DNA of 64,000 bases, from assembly GCF_009827055.1 (NCBI RefSeq), contig NZ_WUMK01000001.1, positions 1-64,000 of the forward strand, in the 5' to 3' direction. The notes below the pieces were generated by a model. It was not told where the DNA came from and searched no databases. It saw only the letters and a list, made by a program, of their open reading frames with translations. Below are positions 17,360 through 26,314 of the stretch, piece by piece. Numbering within the stretch: position 1 is the stretch's first letter; every line of letters starts with the position of its first letter. A program made the position numbers and the translations under genes. This DNA is from Shinella kummerowiae. GTDB lineage: Bacteria; Pseudomonadota; Alphaproteobacteria; Rhizobiales; Rhizobiaceae.

Positions 17360-18814
17360 TTGAACGCCACGATCTACCGCTCAGCCATCAACATCGCAGC
17401 CACATGCGGGATGTATCTCGCAGCCGCCATGCTCGTGCCTGCCTTCGTCGATGTTTATTACGGGCACAAGGACTGGCAGGTCTTCCTCCTGTCATCGGCG
17501 CTCGTCGGGGGCCTGTCGATGATTACCGCAGCGGCGACCCGCGCCGGCCCGCCGCCGTTCAACAAGAAGATGGGCTTCCTGCTCGTCAACCTGCTGTGGC
17601 TGGTCTTCTCGCTGGTCGGCGCCGTGCCTTTCATGATGTCGTCGCTCGACATGGATTTTGCCAAGGCGCTGTTCGAATCGGTTTCGGCGATCACCACGAC
17701 CGGCTCGACTGTCATTTCAGGATTGGACAACGCGCCGCCGGGCATTCTCCTCTGGCGTTCGCTGCTGCACTGGCTCGGCGGTATCGGCATCGTGGCGCTT
17801 GGTCTTTTCGTCATGCCCTACCTGCGCGTCGGCGGCATGTCCTTCTTCAAGATGGAATCTTCCGATACCAACGACAAGCCGTTTGCCCGCATCGCCAGCT
17901 TCACGCGCGCCTTCGTCCTGGTTTATGTCGGGATCACGGTGGTCTGCGCTATCACCTATGCCGCCCTCGGCATGAGTCGCTTCGACGCGGTCAACCATGC
18001 CATGGCGACGGTAGCGACCGGTGGCTTTTCGACTCATGATGCATCTTTCGGCTATTTCAACAGCCTTTCGCTGCTGTGGGCTGGCACCTTCTTCATGACG
18101 CTGTGCAGCCTGCCGTTCTCTATCCTGATCGTCTTCCTGGTGCGCGGCCGGTTGGACGCCCTGCGCGATCCGCAGATCGGCGTTTTCCTCAGCTATCTTG
18201 TGCTGTTTTCGATCGCGATGGCCATCTACCATCGTATGCAGAACGGCGTGCCGTTCCACGAGGCGCTCGCCCACGCATTCTTCACGGTTTCGACGATCCT
18301 CTCGACCACCGGCTTTGCCAGCGAAGACTATACGCTGTGGGGGCCGTTTGTCGTCGCCATGGCCTTCTTCATGACCTTCATGGGCGGGTGTTCGGGCTCG
18401 ACGGCGGGCGGCATGAAGGCCTATCGTTTCATCATCATCTTCAATTCCATTCGCACCGGCCTTTACAAGCTCATCTATCCGAACGGCATTCACACCGTGC
18501 GCTACGGCCGGATGACCGTCGATCCGGACGTGCAGCGCACCGTCTTCCTGTTCTTCGCGACCTACCTCATGCTCTGGGTCTTCGGCAGCGTGGCGATGGC
18601 CGCCATGGGCTACGATCTTGTCACCTCGGTCTCGGCCGTCATCACGGCGCTCTCCAACGTCGGCCCAGGCGTGGGTCCCATCGTCGGCCCTGCCGGTAAT
18701 TTCTCGACGATCTCCGATCCGGCGCTCTATCTTCTGTCGCTGATGATGCTGCTCGGCCGTCTCGAAGTGCTGACCGTGCTGGTGATCCTGACACCACTCT
18801 TCTGGAAGAGCTGA
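17360..18814 (+). CDS. trkH: Trk-type potassium uptake protein TrkH
   Basis: 484 residues and about ten transmembrane helices, with the repeated K-filter segments of the SKT superfamily: ITTTGSTVISG, MATVATGGFST, STILSTTGFAS and a final ALSNVGPGVGP. TrkH forms the K-conducting subunit and needs a cytoplasmic TrkA partner, which is not encoded nearby. The start appears to be TTG at 17360 (NATIYRSAIN); the first internal ATG at 17411 would cut into the first helix. Confidence 0.9.
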   Translation: MNATIYRSAINIAATCGMYLAAAMLVPAFVDVYYGHKDWQVFLLSSALVGGLSMITAAATRAGPPPFNKKMGFLLVNLLWLVFSLVGAVPFMMSSLDMDFAKALFESVSAITTTGSTVISGLDNAPPGILLWRSLLHWLGGIGIVALGLFVMPYLRVGGMSFFKMESSDTNDKPFARIASFTRAFVLVYVGITVVCAITYAALGMSRFDAVNHAMATVATGGFSTHDASFGYFNSLSLLWAGTFFMTLCSLPFSILIVFLVRGRLDALRDPQIGVFLSYLVLFSIAMAIYHRMQNGVPFHEALAHAFFTVSTILSTTGFASEDYTLWGPFVVAMAFFMTFMGGCSGSTAGGMKAYRFIIIFNSIRTGLYKLIYPNGIHTVRYGRMTVDPDVQRTVFLFFATYLMLWVFGSVAMAAMGYDLVTSVSAVITALSNVGPGVGPIVGPAGNFSTISDPALYLLSLMMLLGRLEVLTVLVILTPLFWKS

Positions 18815-18880
18815 TCCATCATCCTTGACTGTTGTCCCGCTTCTTCGCATCCTGCCGCCACCCGGCTGGAGGAAGACTGA

Positions 18881-19459
18881 ATGTTCGTGTCGAAGTCCCT
18901 GTTGCGTTTGAGCTTTATCGGCGCGCTTCTGCCAACGCTCGCCTTCGCCGGTCCACTTCAGGACGCGGCAAAAAAGGCGGAAGAGCAGGCCGCCGCCGGC
19001 GACACGGTCGGCGCGCATAACACGATCCGCGATGCCTATGGTGCCTTCGCCGCCACCCTGCCCTTTTCCATCGGCAAATCCGTCTTCGTCTCCGCCCCGC
19101 CGGAAGGCTACGGCATGTACACGGCGCGGCCGGAATCAAGTTTCAAGGCTGGCGAGGCGCTGATCTCCTATGTCGAGCCGGTCGGCCTCACCTGGCGATC
19201 CTCTGACGGGGGGCTGCTGGAATCGCATTTCACGGTCGATCTCGAACTGCTCGATCCCAAGGGCACCAAGCTGGCGGAACAGAAGGCCTTCGGCTCCTTC
19301 GACTTCAAGGGCAGCGTGCGCAACCAGGAAGTCTTCGCAAAGCTGACGCTGAACCTCACCAGTCCGCCGCCGGGCGACTATGTGCTGCGCTATCGTTTCC
19401 GCGATGCGGCAAGCGGCGCCGTCGCCGTCAGCGAGCAGCCATTCAAGATCGTACCCTGA
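18881..19459 (+). CDS. Exported protein of unknown function
   Basis: 192 residues with a signal peptide (cleavage near AFA/GP, about residue 23), an early helical region rich in Ala and Glu, then beta-rich sequence with repeated patterns such as FTVDLELLDPKG and YVLRYRFRDAASG. It has no membrane helix after the signal peptide, so it is probably a soluble periplasmic protein with an immunoglobulin-like C-terminal half. An AGGAAGA site precedes the ATG. No recognised family; it lies between trkH and the phosphate operon but there is no evidence that it belongs to either. Confidence 0.65.
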   Translation: MFVSKSLLRLSFIGALLPTLAFAGPLQDAAKKAEEQAAAGDTVGAHNTIRDAYGAFAATLPFSIGKSVFVSAPPEGYGMYTARPESSFKAGEALISYVEPVGLTWRSSDGGLLESHFTVDLELLDPKGTKLAEQKAFGSFDFKGSVRNQEVFAKLTLNLTSPPPGDYVLRYRFRDAASGAVAVSEQPFKIVP

Positions 19460-19541
19460 TCCGCCACGGAGCTTATCCACAGGCCGGCAGAGAATTGTGA
19501 CAAGCCGGAATCCGCGCTTTCCAGCGCGTTGACGGTCAATT

Positions 19542-19559
19542 ATGACAGCCGCATGACAA
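19542..19559 (+). promoter_or_regulatory. Pho box (PhoB site) upstream of orfA-pit
   Basis: ATGACAG, four bases, ATGACAA: two 7-mers in the exact 7-4-7 spacing of the Pho box (complement of CTGTCAT-N4-CTGTCAT), matching 13 of 14 repeat positions. It lies 24 nt before the DUF47 start codon. In Sinorhizobium meliloti the orthologous orfA-pit operon is repressed by PhoB, and a site this close to the start fits repression. Confidence 0.75.
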
Positions 19560-19582
19560 CCCCAGCCATGTAAGGGGCATCC

Positions 19583-20226
19583 ATGCTCTCGCTGTTTCGC
19601 AAACTTATGCCGCGTGAAGATCGCTTCTTCGATTATTTCGAACAGCATTCCCGCACTGTCGTCGGCGCCGCCGAAGCCCTCCAGCAGGTACTCGCCGGCG
19701 GGCCGGACATGGACAAACACTGCGACCGCATCGTCGCGCTGGAAGACCAGGCCGACGACATCACCCGCGAAGTCCTGCTTGCCGTGCGCCGCAGTTTCAT
19801 CACCCCCTTCGATCGCGGTGACATCAAGGATCTGATCCAGTCGATGGACGATGCCATCGACATGATGCACAAGACGGTGAAAACCATCCGCCTCTACGAG
19901 CAGACGAGCTTCGAGCCCGGCATGCGGGAAATGGGCGACGTCGTCGTCAAGGCTGCCCACCTCATCGCCGAAGCCATCCCGCTGCTCGACAAGGTGGGCG
20001 TGCATGCCGGTCGCCTCAGCGCCATCACCGAAGAGGTCACCCGCGTCGAGGGGCGTTCCGACGAACTGCATGACCAGGGCCTGAAAAACCTTTTCACGCA
20101 ATATGGCAAGACCGACCCGATGGCCTACATCATCGGCAGCGAGATCTACGGCGAACTGGAAAAGGTGGTCGACCGCTTCGAGGACGTGGCGAATGAGATC
20201 AGCGGTATCGTGATCGAGAACGTCTG

Positions 20227-20227
<1 letters not shown>
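19583..20227 (+). CDS. DUF47 (PhoU-like) pit accessory protein
   Basis: 214 residues, almost entirely helical, of the DUF47/PhoU-like family (OrfA of the rhizobial orfA-pit operon). It has the FDYFEQHSRTV start, the metal-binding-type acidic motifs CDRIVALEDQADDITRE in its first bundle and VEGRSDELHDQ in the second, the SFITPFDRGDIKDLI motif, and a C-terminal YGELEKVVDRFEDVANEI. It probably regulates the PiT transporter, as PhoU does for PstSCAB. Its stop overlaps the pit start by 1 nt (TGATG). Confidence 0.88.
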
Positions 20228-21234
<1,007 letters not shown>

Positions 21235-21345
21235 ACCTGTCACTGCGACGGACCGGTCAGAAGAAGGCAAACGATTGACGAACCGGCGCATTGGGGTAAA
21301 TGAGGTCTGGCTAACCCGTATGTTTCAGAATTGGCAGCGAACCCT

Positions 21346-21651
21346 ATGAACAACAAAGTTTTTGACGCTTTGACCGGAATGTACTTCACCGTCGACGATC
21401 CCGATGGAAGTTACGGCACCGGCCAGGTTGTTCGCCTTGCGGCCGAGGGGGTCTATTTCATACGCTTCGACGGCAACGAAGTGACGCTGCCGCTCGAACT
21501 CGTCTCCATCGGCGAGATGCTGGAGACCACCGACGAGGAGTTCAAGCTCTGGCGCTTCTTCGACACGATCGAGGAGCGGGACAAGTGGATCGAATGGCTG
21601 GACGCGCCCTCCAAGCCGCGCGTCATCTCGCTCGTGCGGCCAACAAAGTAG
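21346..21651 (+). CDS. Conserved hypothetical protein (101 aa)
   Basis: 101 residues, acidic and beta-rich at the N-terminus (KVFDALTGMYFTVDDPDG, VYFIRFDGNEVTLPLELV) with a helical Trp-rich C-terminus (KLWRFFDTIEERDKWIEWLD). The ATG at 21346 was chosen; a TTG at 21331 is possible, and neither has a good ribosome binding site. Codon use matches the neighbours. It appears to be a rhizobial conserved protein of unknown function. Confidence 0.65.
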   Translation: MNNKVFDALTGMYFTVDDPDGSYGTGQVVRLAAEGVYFIRFDGNEVTLPLELVSIGEMLETTDEEFKLWRFFDTIEERDKWIEWLDAPSKPRVISLVRPTK

Positions 21652-21714
21652 GCCGGCCGCCCCTACCGAACAGAACGCAAACTGCGGGGAAGCAAGGTTT
21701 CACAAAACGCCGCC

Positions 21715-21743
21715 TTGACGAAACGGACTAACTCCCTGAAAAG
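21715..21743 (+). promoter_or_regulatory. Possible promoter of tRNA-Leu
   Basis: TTGACG at 21715-21720 lies at the right distance upstream of the tRNA; the -10 region 17 nt later (GAAAAG) is poor. The -35 element is convincing, the rest inferred. Confidence 0.3.
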
Positions 21744-21752
21744 CAAAGCCAT

Positions 21753-21837
21753 GCGGGCGTGGCGAAACTGGTAGACGCAAGAGACTTAAAATCTCTCGGC
21801 CTTGGCTGTGCGGGTTCGATCCCCGCCGCCCGCACCA
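21753..21837 (+). tRNA. tRNA-Leu (TAA)
   Basis: 85-nt class II tRNA: acceptor GCGGGCG (21753-21759) pairs with CGCCCGC (21827-21833), the anticodon loop CTTAAAA gives TAA, there is a long variable arm, a GGTTCGATCC T-arm and an encoded CCA at 21835-21837. Confidence 0.95.
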
Positions 21838-21863
21838 CCTTCTTCAGACCTGGAAAAACAAAA

Positions 21864-21898
21864 GGGTGCGGCCCCGGACGGGACCGCACCCTCTTTTT
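21864..21898 (+). terminator. Strong terminator after tRNA-Leu
   Basis: Stem GGGTGCGG/CCGCACCC extended by an inner CCC/GGG, followed by TCTTTTT. It separates tRNA-Leu from the convergent wrbA. Confidence 0.85.
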
Positions 21899-21919
21899 CA
21901 GCAACGCTTCAGGAGAGCG

Positions 21920-22519
21920 TCAGGCCGAAAGCTTTCCGGCGATCTTGGCGACGTGGGCGCCCTGGAAGCGGGCGGCCTCCAGTTCGACTTCGGAAGGCTG
22001 GCGCGAGCCGTCACCGTCGGTGATGGTGGAGGCGCCATAGGGCGAGCCGCCCTTGACGGCTTCAACGCCCATCTGGCCCTGGAAGGCGTAAGGCAGGCCG
22101 GCGACGACGAGGCCGTGGTGGAGGAGCGTCGGGATGAAGCCGAGGATGGTCGATTCCTGACCGCCGTGCTGGGTTGCCGAAGACGTGAAGACCGAGCCGA
22201 CCTTGCCGACCAGCTTGCCGCCGGCCCACAGGCCGCCCGTCTGATCCCAGAAATTGCGCATCTGCGAGGCGACCGTGCCGAAGCGCGTGCCGGCGCCGAC
22301 GATGATCGCGTCGTAGTCGGCAAGTTCGCCGACGGTGGCGATTTCGGCCTTCTGGTCGAGCTTGAAGTGCGAGGACTTCGCGACCTCTTCCGGCACCAGT
22401 TCCGGTACCCGCTTCACGGTCACTTCGGCGCCGGCCGATTTCGCGCCTTCCGCCACGGCATAGGCCATGGCTTCGATGTGGCCGTAGGCCGAGTAGTAAA
22501 GAACCAGAACTTTTGCCAT
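21920..22519 (-). CDS. wrbA: NAD(P)H:quinone oxidoreductase, WrbA type
   Basis: 199 residues, the usual WrbA length. The flavodoxin-like FMN phosphate loop is [12 protein letters not shown], and the [25 protein letters not shown] segment, [12 protein letters not shown] and SPYGASTI motifs are present (quoted in short parts). WrbA reduces quinones by two electrons with FMN, limiting redox cycling. The ATG at 22519 has an AGGAG site 7 nt upstream; upstream in-frame codons to 22642 are not used. It is divergent from the molybdopterin-binding gene. Confidence 0.92.
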   Translation of the reverse strand: MAKVLVLYYSAYGHIEAMAYAVAEGAKSAGAEVTVKRVPELVPEEVAKSSHFKLDQKAEIATVGELADYDAIIVGAGTRFGTVASQMRNFWDQTGGLWAGGKLVGKVGSVFTSSATQHGGQESTILGFIPTLLHHGLVVAGLPYAFQGQMGVEAVKGGSPYGASTITDGDGSRQPSEVELEAARFQGAHVAKIAGKLSA

Positions 22520-22635
22520 CGTCGTCTCCTGTGTGTCGAAGGGACCTTTCCGCTTGATCGCGGCGTCGGCTTGGATGTAGCACTTTGTGATGACGGCGAC
22601 ATGAGCCGCCCGGTCGACAGACTGTTCACCCGCCA

Positions 22636-22666
22636 TTGACAATGCCGCACCTTCGGTCGGTATTTC
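22636..22666 (+). promoter_or_regulatory. Possible promoter of the molybdopterin-binding gene
   Basis: A perfect TTGACA at 22636-22641 is followed 17-19 nt later by GTATTT/TATTTC, which is a weak -10. It lies about 30 nt before the start codon at 22690. Confidence 0.35.
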
Positions 22667-22689
22667 TGTCCGAACTTCAGAGAGCGCCC

Positions 22690-23445
22690 ATGAGTACCCG
22701 TCCCATCGCCACCGCCGCCATGCTCGCCATCGGCGACGAACTTCTGTCAGGGCGCACCAAGGACAAGAACATCGGCCAGCTCGCCGACGTGCTCTTCCTC
22801 GCCGGCATCGACCTCAAGGAGGTGCGCATCGTCGGCGATGACGAAGAGGCGATCGTCGAGGCGCTGAACGCGCTGCGCTCGCGCTACACCTACGTTTTCA
22901 CCTCCGGCGGCATCGGCCCGACGCATGACGATATCACGGCGGATGCCATCTCCAAGGCATTCGGCGTTCCCTGTCTCCACGATCCGCTCGCCATGCAACT
23001 GCTTGGTGCCATGTACGAAAAGCGCGGCGTGGAGTTCAACGACGCCCGCAAGCGCATGGCCCGCATGCCCAAGGGTGCGGTGCATATCGAGAATGCCGTC
23101 TCCACCGCGCCGGGTTTCAACATCGGCAATGTCTATGTCATGGCCGGCGTGCCGCAGGTCTTCACCGCCATGCTGAGCACCGTGGTGCCGAAACTTGAAG
23201 GTGGCGTGCCGATGCTCTCGCGCTCCGTCGCCTCGCCCTTCGGCGAAGGCGATATCGGCAGCGCATTGGCCGAAATCCAGAAGAACCACCCTGAGACCAG
23301 CATCGGCTCCTATCCGCGCTTCAGCGAGAACCGGTTCTCGACGGAAATCGTCATCCGCAGCCGCGAGGATGCCCCGGCGGAAGCGGCAGAACGTGATATA
23401 ATGGCGATGATCGCAGAAATCGCCGCGAGCAAGGCTGCGTCTTGA
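22690..23445 (+). CDS. Molybdopterin-binding domain protein (CinA N-terminal type)
   Basis: 251 residues made of a single MoaB/Mog-like domain: [17 protein letters not shown], then the [17 protein letters not shown] signature, [10 protein letters not shown] and a MAGVPQVF motif. It corresponds to the N-terminal (pyrophosphatase/COG1058) half of CinA, without the C-terminal nicotinamide-nucleotide deamidase domain. COG1058-type domains hydrolyse ADP-ribose or related pyrophosphates in some CinA proteins; the substrate here is unknown. The ATG at 22690 has an AGAGAG site. An unrelated Usp gene follows after 64 nt. Confidence 0.85.
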   Translation: MSTRPIATAAMLAIGDELLSGRTKDKNIGQLADVLFLAGIDLKEVRIVGDDEEAIVEALNALRSRYTYVFTSGGIGPTHDDITADAISKAFGVPCLHDPLAMQLLGAMYEKRGVEFNDARKRMARMPKGAVHIENAVSTAPGFNIGNVYVMAGVPQVFTAMLSTVVPKLEGGVPMLSRSVASPFGEGDIGSALAEIQKNHPETSIGSYPRFSENRFSTEIVIRSREDAPAEAAERDIMAMIAEIAASKAAS

Positions 23446-23509
23446 TCCGGATCAAGGTTTTGGCGGCACGACGGGTAGATGTTTCGCGTAACGGAAACAG
23501 GAGGCCGAA

Positions 23510-24352
23510 ATGACCTACAAGACCATCGTGGCGGTGTTGAGCGCCGCCGAGGACGCCGGAAAAGTGACGGACCATGCGCTCGTGCTTGCCCGCAAGACGG
23601 GCGGCCATGTCGTCGGCATTCATGCGGAATCGCCGGTCGTGGTCACGCTCATCGCGCCGATGGAATATCCCGATCCGAATGCCGTGCTGGATCTGCAGGA
23701 GCGCGCCCAGCGCCAGTCCCGCGAGGTTGAGCAGGCTTTCAAGAGCCGCTGCGAGCGCGATGACATCTCCTATGAATGGCGCCTCTTCACCGGCACGGCC
23801 GGCTACGCCTCGGCGGGCATCATCGACAGCGCCCGTGGGGCCGATCTCGTGCTTGCCGGCCAGTTCGATCCCTATCTCGACGGTCCCGCGAGGGAGGATA
23901 TCGAGGACCTGCTCTACGAGAGCGGCCGGCCGGTCTATCTCGTCTCCAATGCACCGGCAGGCCCCGAACCGATCGAGCGGGTGCTGCTGGCCTGGAACGG
24001 CTCGCGCGAGTCGGCGCGCGCGGCCTTCGACGCCCTGCCCTTCCTGACGGCTGCGAAGGAGGTCGAGATCTACACCGTCGACCCGCCGGAAAATGCCATG
24101 CAATCGCGCGATTTCTGCGGCGCGGAGCTTGCGGCCACCCTCGCCCGCCACGGCATCAAGACGACGGTCGCCTCCGGCGCCTCGGATGGCCGTTCGGTGG
24201 CCGACGCTTTGAACCGCCGCGCGACCGAAATCGATGCCGGGCTCATCGTCATGGGCGCCTACAGCCATTCGCGGCTGCGCCAGCGCCTGTTCGGCGGCGT
24301 CACCAGCGCCATGATGCGCGGCGCAAGGGTGCCCGTGCTGATGTCACGCTAG
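23510..24352 (+). CDS. Universal stress protein, tandem Usp domains
   Basis: 280 residues, two Usp folds in one chain. The first (about 1-145) is degenerate; the second (about 150-280) has [14 protein letters not shown] at its start and the ATP-binding loop [21 protein letters not shown] (G-2x-G-9x-G-S/T type, split here). An AGGAGG site lies 6 nt before the ATG. A palindromic GC hairpin follows the stop. Probably induced under growth arrest or stress, by family. Confidence 0.85.
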   Translation: MTYKTIVAVLSAAEDAGKVTDHALVLARKTGGHVVGIHAESPVVVTLIAPMEYPDPNAVLDLQERAQRQSREVEQAFKSRCERDDISYEWRLFTGTAGYASAGIIDSARGADLVLAGQFDPYLDGPAREDIEDLLYESGRPVYLVSNAPAGPEPIERVLLAWNGSRESARAAFDALPFLTAAKEVEIYTVDPPENAMQSRDFCGAELAATLARHGIKTTVASGASDGRSVADALNRRATEIDAGLIVMGAYSHSRLRQRLFGGVTSAMMRGARVPVLMSR

Positions 24353-24370
24353 GGCTCAGAGGTCTGTGGA

Positions 24371-24403
24371 TCGCCCGGGCTGCGTGACCGGGCGACGATT
24401 TCC
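24371..24403 (+). terminator. Probable terminator after usp
   Basis: Stem TCGCCCGG/CCGGGCGA with a 9-nt loop, followed by a modest T/C-rich stretch, 18 nt after the usp stop. Confidence 0.5.
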
Positions 24404-24464
24404 TTGGGCGGCAAACTGCATTAGAGAGAAGGAATCTGCTTTTTCCGCCTATCAGGAGCCCGTC

Positions 24465-24962
24465 ATGTCGCTGCCCGACAAAGCCTTCCCCGTATCCTGG
24501 GACCAGTTCCACCGCGACGCACGCGCGCTTGCCTGGCGGCTGGCGGATGGCGGGCGTGAATGGCGCGCCATCGTCTGCATCACCCGCGGCGGCCTCGTGC
24601 CCGCCGCCATCGTGTCGCGCGAGCTCAACATCCGCGTCATCGAGACGGTCTGCGTCGCCTCCTATCACGACTATGTCTCGCAGGGCGAAATGCATGTGCT
24701 GAAGGGCATCTCGCCCGAACTGTCGCAAGAAGGCGGTGAAGGCATTCTCATCATCGACGACCTGACCGACACCGGCAAGACCGCGGCGGAAGTCCGCGCC
24801 ATGCTGCCGAAGGCGCATTTCGCCGCCGTCTATGCCAAGCCGAAGGGCCGCCCGCTGGTCGACACCTTCGTCACCGAAGTCAGTCAGGACACCTGGATCT
24901 ATTTCCCCTGGGACATGGGCTTCACCTACCAGGAGCCGATCGCCAAGGGCACGCAAGGCTAA
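24465..24962 (+). CDS. gpt: Xanthine phosphoribosyltransferase
   Basis: 165 residues, close to E. coli Gpt (152). The PRPP-binding motif [14 protein letters not shown], the early [16 protein letters not shown] loop and the C-terminal YFPWDMGF are present. It salvages xanthine (and guanine) to the nucleotide with PRPP. The ATG at 24465 has a CAGGAG site 8 nt upstream; in-frame codons back to 24366 have none. It stands alone between usp and a hypothetical exported protein. Confidence 0.9.
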   Translation: MSLPDKAFPVSWDQFHRDARALAWRLADGGREWRAIVCITRGGLVPAAIVSRELNIRVIETVCVASYHDYVSQGEMHVLKGISPELSQEGGEGILIIDDLTDTGKTAAEVRAMLPKAHFAAVYAKPKGRPLVDTFVTEVSQDTWIYFPWDMGFTYQEPIAKGTQG

Positions 24963-25108
24963 GCCACACCACATTGATTTGACGGTTTCATCGTCCCAAG
25001 CCCGCGGATGCAAAATACGCCTCCGCGGGCTTAATCTTTCCGCAATTCCTGCAAAAGATAATGCTCATATTCACTGTATGACACCGGTGAAGGGAGGCAA
25101 TGGCATTC

Positions 25109-25690
25109 ATGCGTTCTGCAAGCCCGGCATTCGCGGCAACCCTCGTCGGCGCTCTGCTCTTCTGGATCCCGGCCAACGCGCAACCGGACATCCGCATCAT
25201 GGCCGTCACGGAATTCATTGACGACAATGTTCGCCCGTGGCTGGCCGAACCGGTCATCCTCAACGCCATCATCGCGCAGAACGCAGCCCACGCCCAACTC
25301 AGCCAGGCCGCGATCGACGACCTCGACGCCCGCTGGCGCACGGAACTGACCCGCGCCGAAAGGTCGATGATCGAGGCACAGCTATCCAATCCCCTGTCGC
25401 TCTACCTCAAGGGCCAGCAGCGCGCGGCGGGAGGGCTGATCACCGAAATTTTCGTCATGGACAATCGCGGCCTCAATGTCGGCCAGAGCGACATCACCTC
25501 CGACTACTGGCAGGGCGACGAGACCAAGTGGCAGGCAAGCTTTCGTGAGGGCGTGCTTCATATCGAGGAGGCGGAGCGGGACGAATCCACGCAGCTCATG
25601 CAGACGCAGGCAAGCCTTCCGATCAGGGATCCGCGGAGCGGCGCCGTCATTGGCACGATCACCTTCGGCGTCAATCTCGACGCGCTTTGA
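25109..25690 (+). CDS. Exported protein, possible periplasmic sensor-like domain
   Basis: 193 residues with a signal peptide (cleavage after ANA, about residue 25). A helical central region (about 30-105) precedes a segment IFVMDNRGLNVGQSD, DYWQGDE and SFREG that resembles the ligand-binding half of CACHE-type domains, and a final GTITFGVNLDAL strand. There is no transmembrane segment after the signal, so it is a soluble periplasmic protein. A GGAGG site is 11 nt before 25109 and only 2 nt before the alternative ATG at 25100, which favours 25109. The CACHE link is a weak inference; function unknown. Confidence 0.6.
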   Translation: MRSASPAFAATLVGALLFWIPANAQPDIRIMAVTEFIDDNVRPWLAEPVILNAIIAQNAAHAQLSQAAIDDLDARWRTELTRAERSMIEAQLSNPLSLYLKGQQRAAGGLITEIFVMDNRGLNVGQSDITSDYWQGDETKWQASFREGVLHIEEAERDESTQLMQTQASLPIRDPRSGAVIGTITFGVNLDAL

Positions 25691-25710
25691 CGCTACGTCA
25701 GAGAATCACT

Positions 25711-25888
25711 TTATCCACGGATCACAAGTCGCCGCCGCTGGCTATTGGTTGATGTCGGGGTGCAAAAAAACTCCGTCTTTTCACCCGTGATTTTTTTCGT
25801 TTTTCCACAGCGACGCGCCACGCCACCTCACCTTTCGGCGCGAAGCCGCTGATTCTTCAGGCGTCCGGCGCTGTCCCCATTTTCCACA
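25711..25888 (+). promoter_or_regulatory. Three DnaA-box-like nonamers upstream of nrdJ
   Basis: TTATCCACG at 25711-25719, TTTTCCACA at 25801-25809 and TTTTCCACA at 25880-25888 all differ by one base from TTATCCACA and share the same orientation. In E. coli DnaA directly regulates nrdAB, so control of nrdJ by DnaA is a reasonable hypothesis. Confidence 0.4.
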
Positions 25889-26142
25889 GGCAGCAGCCAC
25901 AAGATATGGGGTTCAAACTTCGTTCACAAACCAGCCCTTGACGGGAATCGCCCGGATGAGGTTAATGAAATCCAAGTTGCGGCGGCGGCTGAACCGTATT
26001 GTTACGAGGTCGGTTCTCATCACGAAATCGCGTTCTCATGCGCATGTGGCCGGGTGGATGATCCGCTCGCCGCACGAGGGTATTTGCGCAGGATTTCGTG
26101 AATGGTCGCCACGATCATGGGGCTGGAAAAAAGAAGCTGTTG

Positions 26143-26158
26143 ATACTATATTTAGTGT
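26143..26158 (+). promoter_or_regulatory. NrdR-box-like palindrome
   Basis: ATACTATATTTAGTGT closely matches the NrdR consensus acaCwAtATaTwGtgt. It lies 157 nt before the nrdJ start. NrdR is the dATP/ATP-sensing repressor of ribonucleotide reductase genes; tandem boxes are usual, but only this one was found. Confidence 0.6.
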
Positions 26159-26314
26159 TTGCAGCTAAACTCCTCACAAGATACAGGATCCCGAGGTCAA
26201 TCGGGTTTCCCGCACGAACTGAAGATTTGGGCTGGCTGCAAGGGCTTTGCGGCTGGACGGGAATAATTGCGCCCTGTTTTCAAGGCAGGTTGCGGCAGCA
26301 GAGGACAACGGACA

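Larger units (their letters stand above)
25691..26314 (+). promoter_or_regulatory. Long upstream region of nrdJ
   Basis: 624 nt without a credible gene (one 76-codon Arg-rich ORF at 25938-26168 runs over the NrdR-like site). It contains three DnaA-box-like nonamers and one NrdR-box-like palindrome, described separately. No cobalamin riboswitch core was recognised. The size suggests several layers of control of nrdJ. Confidence 0.5.

Noticed and set aside
25938-26168. 76-codon ORF in the nrdJ upstream region
   Set aside because: Arg/Ser-rich product, no ribosome binding site, and it runs over the NrdR-box-like palindrome, so it is more likely control DNA.
25691-26314. Cobalamin riboswitch upstream of nrdJ
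   Set aside because: Looked for because the enzyme needs B12; the conserved B12-box GCCACTG and core were not found.
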